From: GCA-003244245 sp963822695
GTDB taxonomy: Bacteria; Actinomycetota; Actinomycetes; Mycobacteriales; Pseudonocardiaceae
DNA: 64,000 bases
Direction: 5' to 3'
Assembly: GCA_963822695.1 (NCBI GenBank)
Contig: CAWGJH010000028.1
Span: 1-64,000, forward strand
Part shown: positions 1-7,976 of the stretch, one piece after another
Layout of the letters: every line of letters begins with the position of its first letter
Position numbering within the stretch: the stretch's first letter is position 1
Program-made: the position numbers and the translations under genes
The notes under the pieces: model-generated
The model's input: only the letters and a program-made list of their open reading frames with translations
Database searches by the model: none
Told to the model about the DNA's origin: nothing

Positions 1-2
1 AC

Positions 3-710
3 GAGTTCGCGCAAGCATGGCTCGCAGCGGGCAAAAAGCGGCCGAGTTTCGCGGATCTGCCGTTCCGCCGGAGCATCATCGACCCATTCGACCTGCCCGC
101 GCGGCCAATGTTGCCCAGTATCAATACGTTGACGATCCGCCGCGACTGTATCGAGGGTCACCGTATCTACCTGCACCACCGGGACGCCAAATCGGTAGCC
201 GCCGCTGGCGGCATGTACCACGTGATACCCGCGGGTGTTTTCCAGCCCGCCGCCCTCGCGCCGGCACATCAAAGCAACGACTTCTCCCTCTGGCGTAACA
301 TCCAGCGCGAGTTCTCCGAGGAATTTCTCGGCAACGGCGAGCACGACGGCAACAGTATCGACCCCATCGCCTACGACACCGACGAGCCATTCGTCTCCTT
401 CGAGAGAGCACGTCAGGCCGGTGACTTCCGTGTCTTCGCCTGCGCCATGGTGCTCGAACCGCTCACCCTGTGGGTAGAGCTGCTGACGGTCGCGGTCATC
501 GCGGCACCCGTGTTCGATTCGCTGTTCTCCAACATGGTCGCCGTGAACGAGGAAGGTGCCGCGGTCAGCACCGAGGCCGGCCGTCCCACCGTGGGAATCC
601 CGTTCACCGCGGCGGCCCGCGAGCGGTTGCGCACTGAACCGTTGTCACCGATCTCTCAAGCCTGCATCGAGCTAGCGTGGCGGTACCGGCATCAGCTCCT
701 CGGCCCATGA
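3..710 (+). CDS. Partial Nudix-like protein, probably C-terminal part of a regulator
   Basis: The gene starts before the window; the frame is open from base 3, leaving about 235 residues. Visible are a G-M-Y-H-V-I-P-A-G-V-F-Q-P segment and a Nudix-box-like R-E-F-S-E-E-F-L-G (bases 306-332), which suggests a Nudix fold without a clear catalytic set. In actinobacteria such domains can be the C-terminal sensor of a transcription regulator; that role is inferred. The stop codon overlaps the ATG of the epimerase gene (ATGA), so the two are probably translationally coupled. A damaged copy of its last ~70 codons lies at 7977-8212. Confidence 0.6.
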   Translation, partial: EFAQAWLAAGKKRPSFADLPFRRSIIDPFDLPARPMLPSINTLTIRRDCIEGHRIYLHHRDAKSVAAAGGMYHVIPAGVFQPAALAPAHQSNDFSLWRNIQREFSEEFLGNGEHDGNSIDPIAYDTDEPFVSFERARQAGDFRVFACAMVLEPLTLWVELLTVAVIAAPVFDSLFSNMVAVNEEGAAVSTEAGRPTVGIPFTAAARERLRTEPLSPISQACIELAWRYRHQLLGP

Positions 711-1657
711 AGATTCTGGTCACCGGGGCCGCTGGTTTTGTCGGTTACGCGGTGGCCGCACTGCTGGTCGAGCACGGGCACGAGGTGACTGGGCTGACCC
801 GCTCCCAGGCGTCTGTGCTACCCACCGGCGTCCAGCGACTGCAAGGCGACCTGCGCACACCCGAGACCCTGCCTAAAACGCTCGCTGAGGTTGATGGCGT
901 GTGCCACCTGGCCGGGTTGACCAAGGTCCGTGAGTCGCGGAGCAATCCGGTCAACTATTGGCGCACCAACGTCGGTGGCACCCTGACCATCCTCGACAGA
1001 CTCGCCGACGCCCGTGCCGGGCGAATCGTCGTCGCGTCCACCTGCGCGGTGTACGGCGAGCAGGCCGAGCAACCGATCAGCGAGACAGCGACCCTAGCGC
1101 CGAGCAGCCCGTACGGCACCAGCAAACTCGCCGCCGACCAGGCAGCCGCAGACCTCGCCGCGACCGGAGCGATCGGAGCCATCAGCCTGCGCGCCGTCAA
1201 CGTGGCCGGAGCCCTACCCGGACACCCCGACCGCGACACCACTCGACTCATCCCCCAACTCCTCGCCATCCAACAGGGCCAGGCGCCCGAGTTGGTCGTT
1301 AATGGCGACGGCACCGCGGTCCGCGACTTCGTCCACGTCGCCGACATGGCTACCGCGTTCGTCCTCGCCCTGCACGCGTGCCAGCCGGGCCACTGGCGCG
1401 CCTACAACGTCGGCAGTGGCCACCCCAGCACCGTCCACGACGTCATCGCCACCACCGAGAGGGTGACCGGACGACCCGTCCCGCGACGGCACGCCGCCGC
1501 CGCCCACGAGCCGGCGACACTGTGGGCTGATGGCACCCGGATCCGGTCCGAGCTGGGTTGGCGACCAGAAAAATCGAGCCTTCCCGGGATCATCACCGAC
1601 GCCTGGGCCGCCCTGAACAGCGATGAGTCGGCCGCCGAATATTCCATTCCCGAATAG
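707..1657 (+). CDS. NAD-dependent epimerase/dehydratase (extended SDR, GalE-like)
   Basis: The 316-residue protein has the extended-SDR layout. The Rossmann motif T-G-A-A-G-F-V-G is at residues 6-13 and the catalytic S-S-P-Y-G-T-S-K has Tyr136 and Lys140. A C-terminal sugar-nucleotide binding part (R-D-F-V-H-V-A-D-M) follows. Family members epimerise or dehydrate nucleotide sugars; the substrate cannot be read here. The start ATG overlaps the preceding stop, which supports 707 as the start. A copy with internal deletions lies at 8216-8727, so this is the intact member of a duplicated pair. Confidence 0.85.
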   Translation: MKILVTGAAGFVGYAVAALLVEHGHEVTGLTRSQASVLPTGVQRLQGDLRTPETLPKTLAEVDGVCHLAGLTKVRESRSNPVNYWRTNVGGTLTILDRLADARAGRIVVASTCAVYGEQAEQPISETATLAPSSPYGTSKLAADQAAADLAATGAIGAISLRAVNVAGALPGHPDRDTTRLIPQLLAIQQGQAPELVVNGDGTAVRDFVHVADMATAFVLALHACQPGHWRAYNVGSGHPSTVHDVIATTERVTGRPVPRRHAAAAHEPATLWADGTRIRSELGWRPEKSSLPGIITDAWAALNSDESAAEYSIPE

Positions 1658-1903
1658 CGCGGAACTGACTGCGCTCCGCCTACCACGACGGCCTGAACTG
1701 CTGTTGTCTTACCGGCATGACCAGCACGGGACCACAGCGTCACCTCGACACGACGTCCCCGCCATCCGAGCACACCCCCCGAGCTGGCAAGACCGGCGAT
1801 GCCCTACCCACTGCCGCCGGTCCTGCCCACCACCGCAACCGACCTACCGAACAACCGCCACCCACGCCGGGCCAACCCGGACCGCGCATCGGGTGAACAC
1901 GTC

Positions 1904-2101
1904 ATGAGCCCGGATTCCATCAGGGAGCCAGTGCGATTCTCTGATGACGACGCGCTGAGAAGACTTGCCGCGATTGACCACAGTCTTCACCAGATATCGA
2001 CCCAGCTCACCCCCATGAGCAAGCTGCCCAGCCAACTCGACGAGGTCTGTGCCACCCTCACAACGCTGATCGGGTTGCTTGAGTCAGCAGGTCGATCGTG
2101 A
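1904..2101 (+). CDS. Small coiled-coil protein, unknown function
   Basis: The 65-residue acidic protein is heptad-like through most of its length (L-R-R-L-A-A-I-D-H-S-L-H-Q-I-S then L-D-E-V-C-A-T-L-T-T-L-I), which suggests a helical oligomer. It is supported as real by a clear paralogue at 8807-9052 that lies at the same place relative to the duplicated epimerase, with the shared pattern S-x-D-x-I-x-E-P-V ... D-D ... R-L-A-A-I-D. The ATG at 1904 was chosen because the paralogue starts at the same alignment position. The function is unknown. Confidence 0.55.
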   Translation: MSPDSIREPVRFSDDDALRRLAAIDHSLHQISTQLTPMSKLPSQLDEVCATLTTLIGLLESAGRS

Positions 2102-2211
2102 ACGCCACGTCCCTCGCCGGGACCGCACAGCCAGCCCCCGTGGGTGAGGCCACGCTACAAGCGGGTGGCCCGATGCCAGTGGCGTTCACGTTCCCGACGG
2201 TGGACGGCTGA
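2098..2211 (+). CDS. Possible 37-residue peptide gene
   Basis: A GTG start overlaps the stop of the preceding coiled-coil gene (GTGA), followed by 37 codons rich in Ala, Pro, Gly and Val. The coupling is the main support. No family is recognised. It could be non-coding. Confidence 0.25.
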   Translation: MNATSLAGTAQPAPVGEATLQAGGPMPVAFTFPTVDG

Positions 2212-2236
2212 TCGTCTCACGCCGCCCCGTCGAACC

Positions 2237-2297
2237 ACCGGCTGGCCGCCGAGTGAGCGAGTGGCCCCCGACACTCAACTCCCGGCGGCCAGCCGGT
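2237..2297. other. Long hairpin (15-bp perfect arms)
   Basis: Bases 2237-2251 pair perfectly with 2283-2297 across a 31-nt loop, and the loop contains a further GAGTG/CACTC pairing. It lies between tiny ORFs. It resembles the hairpin at 9719-9787, which lies at a comparable place in the second copy of this region. It may be a terminator, attenuator or processed RNA; no U-tract follows. Confidence 0.5.
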
Positions 2298-2382
2298 CAC
2301 TCACGGCAAACCCACGAAAGAAGTGGACGTACACCATGCCCGACTCCGCTCCGCGAACATCCCCTGAGGAAGGGGAACCGTG

Positions 2383-2679
2383 ATGAGCGCACCGCCAGTC
2401 GGCCCGGGAGGGGCGGTCTGGCTGTTCTCCCTCACGGGCCGAAGAAGGCGGCGACTCACCCCGTCATCCTGGGTCCGCGGCGCGGCTCACCCCCCGCGAG
2501 AGAGGTCGCGACCAGCCCTGGTGGCGGGCTTGCCCTGGCCAGCGCCCAGCCGGCCACCGGTGCCTGGACCCGGCGCCACGGTCGGTGGCTCAGAGACCGT
2601 GCTCTGGCGTACCAACCGATCAGTGGGCGGGATACGACCCTGCCGCCTGTCCCAGAGAAATGAGGTCAACCATGGCTGA
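2383..2679 (+). CDS. Hypothetical small basic protein
   Basis: About 98 residues, rich in Arg and Pro, with V-W-L-F-S-L-T-G-R-R-R-R-R near the start. The ATG lies in a TGATG junction with a 15-codon ORF (2336-2383), and the end overlaps the start of the next gene by 8 bases, so its position fits the coupled chain 1904-3177. The composition is close to random GC-rich sequence and no family is recognised, so it may be spurious. Confidence 0.3.
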   Translation: MSAPPVGPGGAVWLFSLTGRRRRRLTPSSWVRGAAHPPRERSRPALVAGLPWPAPSRPPVPGPGATVGGSETVLWRTNRSVGGIRPCRLSQRNEVNHG

Positions 2680-2899
2680 GGGCGCGACCGCGGGCGCTTC
2701 TCGCGATAACCGCACGGCGATCCCCGTCACCTGCGCGGTACACCGGGGCCCGAGAGGCTTCGCCAACCTGGTGGTGGAACGCAAGCCCAATGGCGACATT
2801 GTGCTCGACCCGCATGTCACCGGCGAGTGCGTCATCATCCTCGACGAGGACGCCGCGACGGCCCTGTTCGAGGTACTCAGGAAGTGGCTTCGCCGATGA
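2672..2899 (+). CDS. Small conserved partner protein of the cysteine-signature gene
   Basis: The 75-residue protein has a conserved core: A-I-P-V-T-C-A-V-H-R-G-P-R-G-F-A-N, then G-D-I-V-L-D-P-H-V-T-G, then V-I-I-L-D-E-D-A-A-T-A-L-F-E, ending W-L-R-R. A close paralogue is encoded at 57388-57681. In both places its stop overlaps the ATG of a small cysteine/histidine-signature gene (ATGA), so the pair is a unit. The start at 2672 follows a GAGGT Shine-Dalgarno-like stretch. The function is unknown; the fold is probably alpha/beta. Confidence 0.75.
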   Translation: MAEGATAGASRDNRTAIPVTCAVHRGPRGFANLVVERKPNGDIVLDPHVTGECVIILDEDAATALFEVLRKWLRR

Positions 2900-3177
2900 G
2901 CGAGCAGCCATCACCCTGTGTCCCCACAGTCCAGAAGCGGGGTGGAGACACGCTACCGCGACCCGTACCAGTCGATGATGGATATCCGGTGGGTGTTGCC
3001 CCGCGCTGGGGCGCGTCCTCGCTGGACTGGCACTCCCACGCCGTCGAGGAGGACACCAAGCACCCCGACGGGGGGTACGTGGCCCGCTGCGGGCAACGCC
3101 TGGTCATGGGCGCCAGCCTGTATGACGAGCCGCCCGGGTGGATGTGCGTGGCCTGCCTGCGCTGGACCCAGCGGTGA
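2896..3177 (+). CDS. Small H-C-C-C signature protein (putative zinc-binding)
   Basis: The 93-residue protein ends in G-G-Y-V-A-R-C-G ... C-V-A-C, with a His 17 residues before the first Cys. This gives the pattern H-x(16)-C-G-x(17)-C-x2-C. The same pattern occurs in five other proteins of this window (26980-27285, 33924-34199, 55793-56047, 56029-56292, 57122-57391). The four ligands could bind one zinc ion (inference). The ATG overlaps the stop of the partner gene, as at 57391. No known function. Confidence 0.7.
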   Translation: MSEQPSPCVPTVQKRGGDTLPRPVPVDDGYPVGVAPRWGASSLDWHSHAVEEDTKHPDGGYVARCGQRLVMGASLYDEPPGWMCVACLRWTQR

Positions 3178-3305
3178 ACACCGACCACAGGTGGGCGTTC
3201 CCACCAGTGGCCCGCGCGTTGCATCTGCTGGTTCGACGTGACCTCGGCGTGCCGAACGCCGCGCCCTGCTCGCTGGCCCGATACACCCGCCGCTGCACCG
3301 AGTTG
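3174..3305 (+). pseudogene. Truncated small gene, cut by IS1380-type fragment
   Basis: A GTG start overlaps the stop of the preceding gene (GTGA). The reading frame V-N-T-D-H-R-W-A-F-P-P-V-A-R-A-L-H-L-L-V-R-R runs about 43 codons before entering sequence that belongs, on the other strand, to a transposase remnant. It was therefore probably a third gene of the 2672-3177 cassette whose 3' part was lost. The function is unknown. Confidence 0.4.
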
Positions 3306-3654
3306 ACATCCACCACCGCCAGCGTGTCAGCGCCGGGCAGCAGCAGGGTCTTCGTCGCCAGGTGGGCCAGCACCCGGCGGCTCATGGCGGTGAGCTGACG
3401 CACATCGCCATAGGCGAAAGCCCGCAAAAATAACCCCAACGTTAACGGAGCCCCGATCCCGCCGGAATCGCCCCATGCCGCAAAAGATCCATCCCGTCAA
3501 TGCCATTCGCGCCGACGATCATCCCGGCCACCAGTGAACCGATCTTCACACTCGGATTCGTGCCCACCTGTACATGGTCGGCGGCCAGCTCCTCCAAGTC
3601 AACGTTATCGGCCAGCCGCACCGCCGGTACCAGCCCAGCATGCGGCACCCGTCA
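3305..3654 (-). pseudogene. IS1380-family transposase remnant (N-terminal part, frameshifted)
   Basis: Read on the minus strand, this gives A-G-L-V-P-A-V-R-L-A ... K-I-G-S-L-V-A-G-M-I-V-G-A ... D-L-L-R-H-G-A, then after a frameshift near 3450, T-L-G-L-F-L-R-A-F-A-Y-G-D-V-R-Q-L and L-P-G-A-D-T-L-A-V-V-D-V. These are hallmarks of the N-terminal third of IS1380-family transposases. The rest, including the DDE catalytic core, is absent, and homology stops near 3305 at the truncated gene. No terminal inverted repeats could be defined. Confidence 0.75.
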
Positions 3655-4108
3655 TCAGCTGTAGCCCACCACTCCGTCTCTGATAATCGTGTCCCGTCCC
3701 GGCGTCGGGTGTCGTTAACGTGGCCTGTGTCCGAGGGGTTGGAACGGCTGGGACACCCTCAGTATCCCGTCCCAGCCTCGCGTCAGCGATTTACTCCGCA
3801 GGTCAGCGGCTATGTGAACCTGTCCCACCCACACAGGCTCCGGCGGGACAGCTGGGACGGCCTCACGGACCGCCAGTACGTGGTCACCGGGGCGGACTAC
3901 CCTCGCGGATGAGCGGTTTTTGACGCCCGACAGAGGGCCGACACCACCACCGACGGGTGAGCTGTCTATCTAGGCAACCGGGGCGCATACACAAGGCGGT
4001 TTATGCAAAAACCCAATTATTCCCAGTAGGGGGTTAGTCAGGGATCATTGTCCCGAAAGCTGGCGACACGCCGCTTGAAATAACGGGCAACGGCCTCTCT
4101 GGTCGATA
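3655..4108. other. Intergenic stretch without a convincing gene
   Basis: No reading frame here has coding character. It holds a 9-bp perfect inverted repeat (3746-3754 with 3769-3777, 14-nt loop) and several GGGAC/GTCCC motifs, which may be the outer end of the IS remnant or a terminator. The last ~130 bases (3980-4108) are clearly AT-richer. Confidence 0.4.
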
Positions 4109-4165
4109 GAAAGGAGGTGACGAAACCACTCTCTGCCGACGGAGAAGCCGTTGCGGTTCGATCGT

Positions 4166-4420
4166 ATGTCAGGACTGGACGCCGAGCAACTCGACGTGCT
4201 GGAGCGGAGGGTCGGCGACTTGCTCACACAACCATGGGATCTGGCGCCGCCTGCGGCGGCGCGGACATGGCTGCCTTGGTCAACAATTTCTGTGGCCGCT
4301 GGGCTGATCCCCGCTTGCTGCGCGCGGCCTGGCGGCCGTGTTCGCGCGGGCTGTCCCGGTGGGCGGCGATGGTTGGCTGTCGGCCTTGGTTCGTTCGCTC
4401 GCCCTCGGCGCGGTCTATGA
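4166..4420 (+). CDS. Doubtful ORF behind a perfect Shine-Dalgarno sequence
   Basis: An AAAGGAGGTGA stretch (4110-4120) matches the full anti-16S sequence, but no start lies at ideal distance; TTG 4151 and ATG 4166 share a frame. The first residues (M-S-G-L-D-A-E-Q-L-D-V-L-E-R-R-V-G-D-L-L) look like a real helical N terminus, perhaps of a transposase or small regulator. The remainder looks frame-scrambled. It could be a broken gene. No function is assigned. Confidence 0.25.
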   Translation: MSGLDAEQLDVLERRVGDLLTQPWDLAPPAAARTWLPWSTISVAAGLIPACCARPGGRVRAGCPGGRRWLAVGLGSFARPRRGL

Positions 4421-4569
4421 TCTTCATCGGTTGAACGCCCGGTAACAGCGCGCGCTTGGGTCGGTCACCGTACTCTACATTGATAACCTGGGCGAGTCTC
4501 GGGATGGGACCGATCGGCGAATCGTCGATGGCCGGGAATTGTTATCGAGGTGCTACCCAGCTGCGGATG

Positions 4570-7500
4570 TCAGGTCATATCGGGCTTACCTTGGGCGGCT
4601 GAGCGCGCGGTGGTGAGGAGGTGTGAGAGGTCTTTGGTGGAGATCGCGTCGAACAGTCGCAGTGTTCGTGCGACGACACCGGGGGCGGTCGTGATCGCGC
4701 GGGCCGCCTTGAACAGGCTGATGGCCTCGGGTAACTGGTCGGGTTGGCCGGTGAGGACGAGTCCGCAGAGGGCGAGGGCTTTGCACTCGATGTTGGCGTA
4801 GTTCTCGGTGCTGTGCTGGAGTTGCGCATCGGTGTGTCTGACCGTTGTGGTGAAGCACTGCTGGGCGAGGAGGTGTTCGCCTCGGGTGAGCTGGGCGATG
4901 CCGAGTAGCAGGTGCGCTTGGGCTCGTGCTGGTGGGTAGTCGTAGGCGAGGGCGTTTGTCGCGGTGGTGTGGCATGCCTCGGTATCACCCATGTGCAGGT
5001 GTGCCTGAGCGAGAGATACTCGGGCCTCGCACTGCGTCTGAGCGGTGCCGATCTCGTCGGCGATCTCGATCGCTCTCGAGTACTTCTCGATAGCGCTAGG
5101 AAATTGCGCGAGGTCGGCGTCACAGTCGCCGAGGTTGGCCAGCTGGTTGGCTTCGCCTGCTCGGTTGCCGATCTCGCGGTAGATGGTCAGGGCTTGCTGG
5201 TAGTGGTCCTGGGCGGTGTTGATTTGCCCGAGCGTCGCATCGCGGATACCGAGGTTGCCCAGCGCGATGGCTTCGCCGTCTCGGTTGCCGATCTCGCGGA
5301 AGATGGTCAGGGCTTGCTGGTAGTGGTCCTGGGCGGTGCTGGTCTGCCCGAGCCTCAGGTAACAGTTGCCGAGGTTGGCGAGCTGGTTGGCTTCGCCTTT
5401 TCGGTTGCCGATCTCGCGGTGGATGGTCAGGGCTTGCTGGTAGTGGTTCTGGGCGGTGTTGATCTGCCCGAGCGTCTCATCGCAGAGGCTGAGGTTGCCC
5501 AGCACGGCGGCTTCGCCTGCTCGGTTGCCGATCTCGCGGTGGATGGTCAGGGCTTGCTGGTAGTGGTTCTGGGCGGTGTTGATCTGCCCGAGCCTCAGGT
5601 AGCAGTTGCCGAGGGTGGCCAGCTGGTTGGCTTCGCCTTTTCGGTTGCCGATCTCGCGGAAGATGGCCAGGGCTTGCTGGCAGTGGTCCAGGGCGGTGCT
5701 GATCTGCCCGAGCGTCCCCTCGCAGTGGCTGAGGTTGCCCAGGTGGGTGGCTTCGCCTTCTCGGTTGCCGATCTCGCGGTCGATGGCCAGGGCTTGCTGG
5801 TAGTGGTCCCGGGCGGTGCTGATCTGCCCCAGCAGCGCATAGCAGGCACCGAGAACGTTGAGGTGGCCGCTGTTGGTCCGGGGGTTGGTGAGGTGGCCGT
5901 GCAGGCGTTGGTGCAGGTCGATGGTGAACCGGTAGTGCCCCCAGGGCATGAGGTAGTCGAAGTCGATTCCACGGAGCACCTTGACCGCAGCGTCGTAGTC
6001 GGTGTTTTGGACGCGGAGTTCGAACTCGGCGAGGTGCGGGGCGAGATCGTTGAGTGTTTTCCAGGTTTCCCGGGGGGCTCGGGTCTGTGTGAAGTAGCTG
6101 GCAGCGCGGTGGCGTAGGGCGTGCTGGGTCCAGGGTGGGGGGTCGGCGTCCCGATCGCTGGGATCGCCGGAGGGGATCTTCGCTAGTGCGTAGTCTCGGT
6201 CTAGTTGGTGGAGGTAGTAGCGCTCAGCGTCGCGGCGGACGAAGTTCATGTTCACCAGGCGGGTGAGTACCGGCGCGGCGTTGATGGCGGCCCGGTAGGG
6301 CTGCACGAGGTAGTCCACCGCCACCGGGGGGACCGGCACCGGGTAGACGGCGAGGGCTTGCATGACCTGTTGGGCGAGCGGACCCAGCCGGCTAAACGCC
6401 TCCCCGACCAGGGCGTGGACCACGTTATCCGGAAGCCGTTCCGTTTCCGTGAGCAGTTCAGACAAAGCGGTGTCCCGGTCAGCCGCCAAGATCGCCGCGA
6501 GCGCTTCGAGCGCGCGGGGATATCCGCGAGTCCGCTCCCGCGCCCGCGTCAGCAACACATCCGGAGCATCCCTGAGTCCGAGGCTGCCATCAGGATCCAT
6601 GGCACGCAGGATGTTTTCCGCATACGGAGAGGCCAGCCCCTCGTCCAGATTGAGCCGTCGCTGCGCCGCTGGCTGGGTGAGCAGCAGCTCCCGGGGAGCC
6701 ACCCTGGTCGTGATCACAACCCTGACACCGTGCTCGGGAGCGCTCAGCAGGGCATGTAACGCCTCATCCAACGCCGAGTCGGTGATCGCGCCGGTGCCGG
6801 CATCGATGCTGTCTTCGACGTTATCCAGCAGGACCACTGACCGGCCGTCGGGGAATGCTTCTAGCAAGGACAACATCAGGGTCCTGGGGGTCTGCCGGGG
6901 GTCCCGGTAGAGCTGCCGCAACCGCTCGGCATCATCGTCGGGCAGCAGCCGGCACACATCCTCGAACAGATTCGGAAAGCTCACCGGATGAGCCCCCACC
7001 GGGCTGAGGTACACGATCCCATCCACTACGAGGTCCCCTACACGCTCCGGCAGCCGACCGGTCTCGATCGCTGTGAGCAGTCGGCACACCAGCGCGGTTT
7101 TGCCCACCCCGCCCCGGCCCACGACCGTGGTCATGCGTAGTCCTGGGGTGCGCAGGTACTCCGCGACCAGCGCGGTCTCCACCTCACGGTCCTGGAAATA
7201 CACCGGAGCGATCATCGGCGGTGGGTTGACAAACCGCGCGCGGGACACGGAACTAGTCCTGATGGCTGGCCGCTCGGGTTGGCGTTGGCGCTCCAGCTCC
7301 CTCTCAATCCGCTGTCGTGTCTGCCGCTGTGCCTGCACCGGATGCTCCATGAGTTGCCGCTGCGCCACGATCCGCCGGGTTAGTTCCGCGATCTCACCCT
7401 CGATCACTGGCCGCCGCTCGGGGACAATACGGGGCAGTTCACGGTGGGCATCGCTCAGGAGAGTCCGAAGCTCGTGGAGCACCCCGGCGGGGGTACTCGT

Positions 7501-7890
7501 CCACGCCAAGTGTTTCCGGAGTTGCGCCAACGCACCACTGTAGCCACCGCTGAAGTCAACAAACTCACGCGATCCAAGCCGAAACGGTAACTCCGCATCA
7601 CAGTGCAACCGCAGCGGAATCACCGGCTTCTTGTACTTCAGGGCACGCACCCACTCCTGCTTGCACCCCGACTCCGGACCAGCACTGTCCCGAGTCAACA
7701 CAAACAACAACCCCCGGCAGGTCCGCAACGCCTCCACGACCTGCTCGTCCCAGTCCTCCCCCGGACGCAGGTTTCGCTTGTCCACCCACACCCGGTACGA
7801 GGGTGGACCCGCAGCCAAGTCATCCGCCAACATCAGGACGAATTCAGCGGCGTCCACGGTGGAGTAACTCACGAAGAAATACTCATCCAC
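4570..7890 (-). CDS. TIR-STAND (NB-ARC)-TPR protein, putative NLR-like defence sensor
   Basis: About 1,106 residues (1,112 from the upstream GTG at 7908). I chose GTG 7890 because AAGGGG lies 7 bases upstream and the TIR domain then begins at once (V-D-E-Y-F-F-V-S-Y). Numbering below is from 7908. TIR spans residues 8-120, with Glu85 in C-K-Q-E-W a candidate NADase glutamate. The STAND ATPase has P-loop G-R-G-G-V-G-K-T (264-271), Walker B V-V-L-L-D-N-V-E-D (358-366) and V-I-T-T-R (399-403). A helical part follows, then at least seven TPRs from ~690. Known relatives act in anti-phage or conflict systems, where repeats sense and TIR destroys NAD; this role is inferred. It is a solitary gene flanked by duplicated cassettes. 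Confidence 0.9.
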   Translation of the reverse strand: MDEYFFVSYSTVDAAEFVLMLADDLAAGPPSYRVWVDKRNLRPGEDWDEQVVEALRTCRGLLFVLTRDSAGPESGCKQEWVRALKYKKPVIPLRLHCDAELPFRLGSREFVDFSGGYSGALAQLRKHLAWTSTPAGVLHELRTLLSDAHRELPRIVPERRPVIEGEIAELTRRIVAQRQLMEHPVQAQRQTRQRIERELERQRQPERPAIRTSSVSRARFVNPPPMIAPVYFQDREVETALVAEYLRTPGLRMTTVVGRGGVGKTALVCRLLTAIETGRLPERVGDLVVDGIVYLSPVGAHPVSFPNLFEDVCRLLPDDDAERLRQLYRDPRQTPRTLMLSLLEAFPDGRSVVLLDNVEDSIDAGTGAITDSALDEALHALLSAPEHGVRVVITTRVAPRELLLTQPAAQRRLNLDEGLASPYAENILRAMDPDGSLGLRDAPDVLLTRARERTRGYPRALEALAAILAADRDTALSELLTETERLPDNVVHALVGEAFSRLGPLAQQVMQALAVYPVPVPPVAVDYLVQPYRAAINAAPVLTRLVNMNFVRRDAERYYLHQLDRDYALAKIPSGDPSDRDADPPPWTQHALRHRAASYFTQTRAPRETWKTLNDLAPHLAEFELRVQNTDYDAAVKVLRGIDFDYLMPWGHYRFTIDLHQRLHGHLTNPRTNSGHLNVLGACYALLGQISTARDHYQQALAIDREIGNREGEATHLGNLSHCEGTLGQISTALDHCQQALAIFREIGNRKGEANQLATLGNCYLRLGQINTAQNHYQQALTIHREIGNRAGEAAVLGNLSLCDETLGQINTAQNHYQQALTIHREIGNRKGEANQLANLGNCYLRLGQTSTAQDHYQQALTIFREIGNRDGEAIALGNLGIRDATLGQINTAQDHYQQALTIYREIGNRAGEANQLANLGDCDADLAQFPSAIEKYSRAIEIADEIGTAQTQCEARVSLAQAHLHMGDTEACHTTATNALAYDYPPARAQAHLLLGIAQLTRGEHLLAQQCFTTTVRHTDAQLQHSTENYANIECKALALCGLVLTGQPDQLPEAISLFKAARAITTAPGVVARTLRLFDAISTKDLSHLLTTARSAAQGKPDMT
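5042..5833 (-). repeat. Tandem 120-bp repeat array encoding TPR units
   Basis: The motif TCGGTTGCCGATCTCGCGG starts at 5161, 5281, 5401, 5521, 5641 and 5761, exactly 120 bp apart, with a degenerate seventh unit from about 5042. Each unit encodes a 40-residue TPR. The half encoding H-Y-Q-Q-A-L-x-I-x-R-E-I-G-N-R is almost invariant, and the other half alternates between two types. This suggests recent expansion of a 240-bp double unit. Confidence 0.95.
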
Positions 7891-7976
7891 CTTGGCGCCC
7901 CTTAACACCTAGCTCCACGACCAGTGATGGTTGTAGTCTAGCGTTAGCTTCCTGTTTTGATCTGGTTCTGGATGGG

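Noticed and set aside
3746..3777. Hairpin as terminator of the small-gene operon
   Set aside because: It lies behind the IS remnant with no U-run and no nearby stop codon; too weak to name.
4912..6117. 401-codon plus-strand ORF with regular L-V-V-V-L-G-G-V-D-L-P-E-R repeats
   Set aside because: It is the antisense shadow of the 120-bp TPR array; the minus strand encodes clear TPR motifs continuous with TIR and NB-ARC domains.
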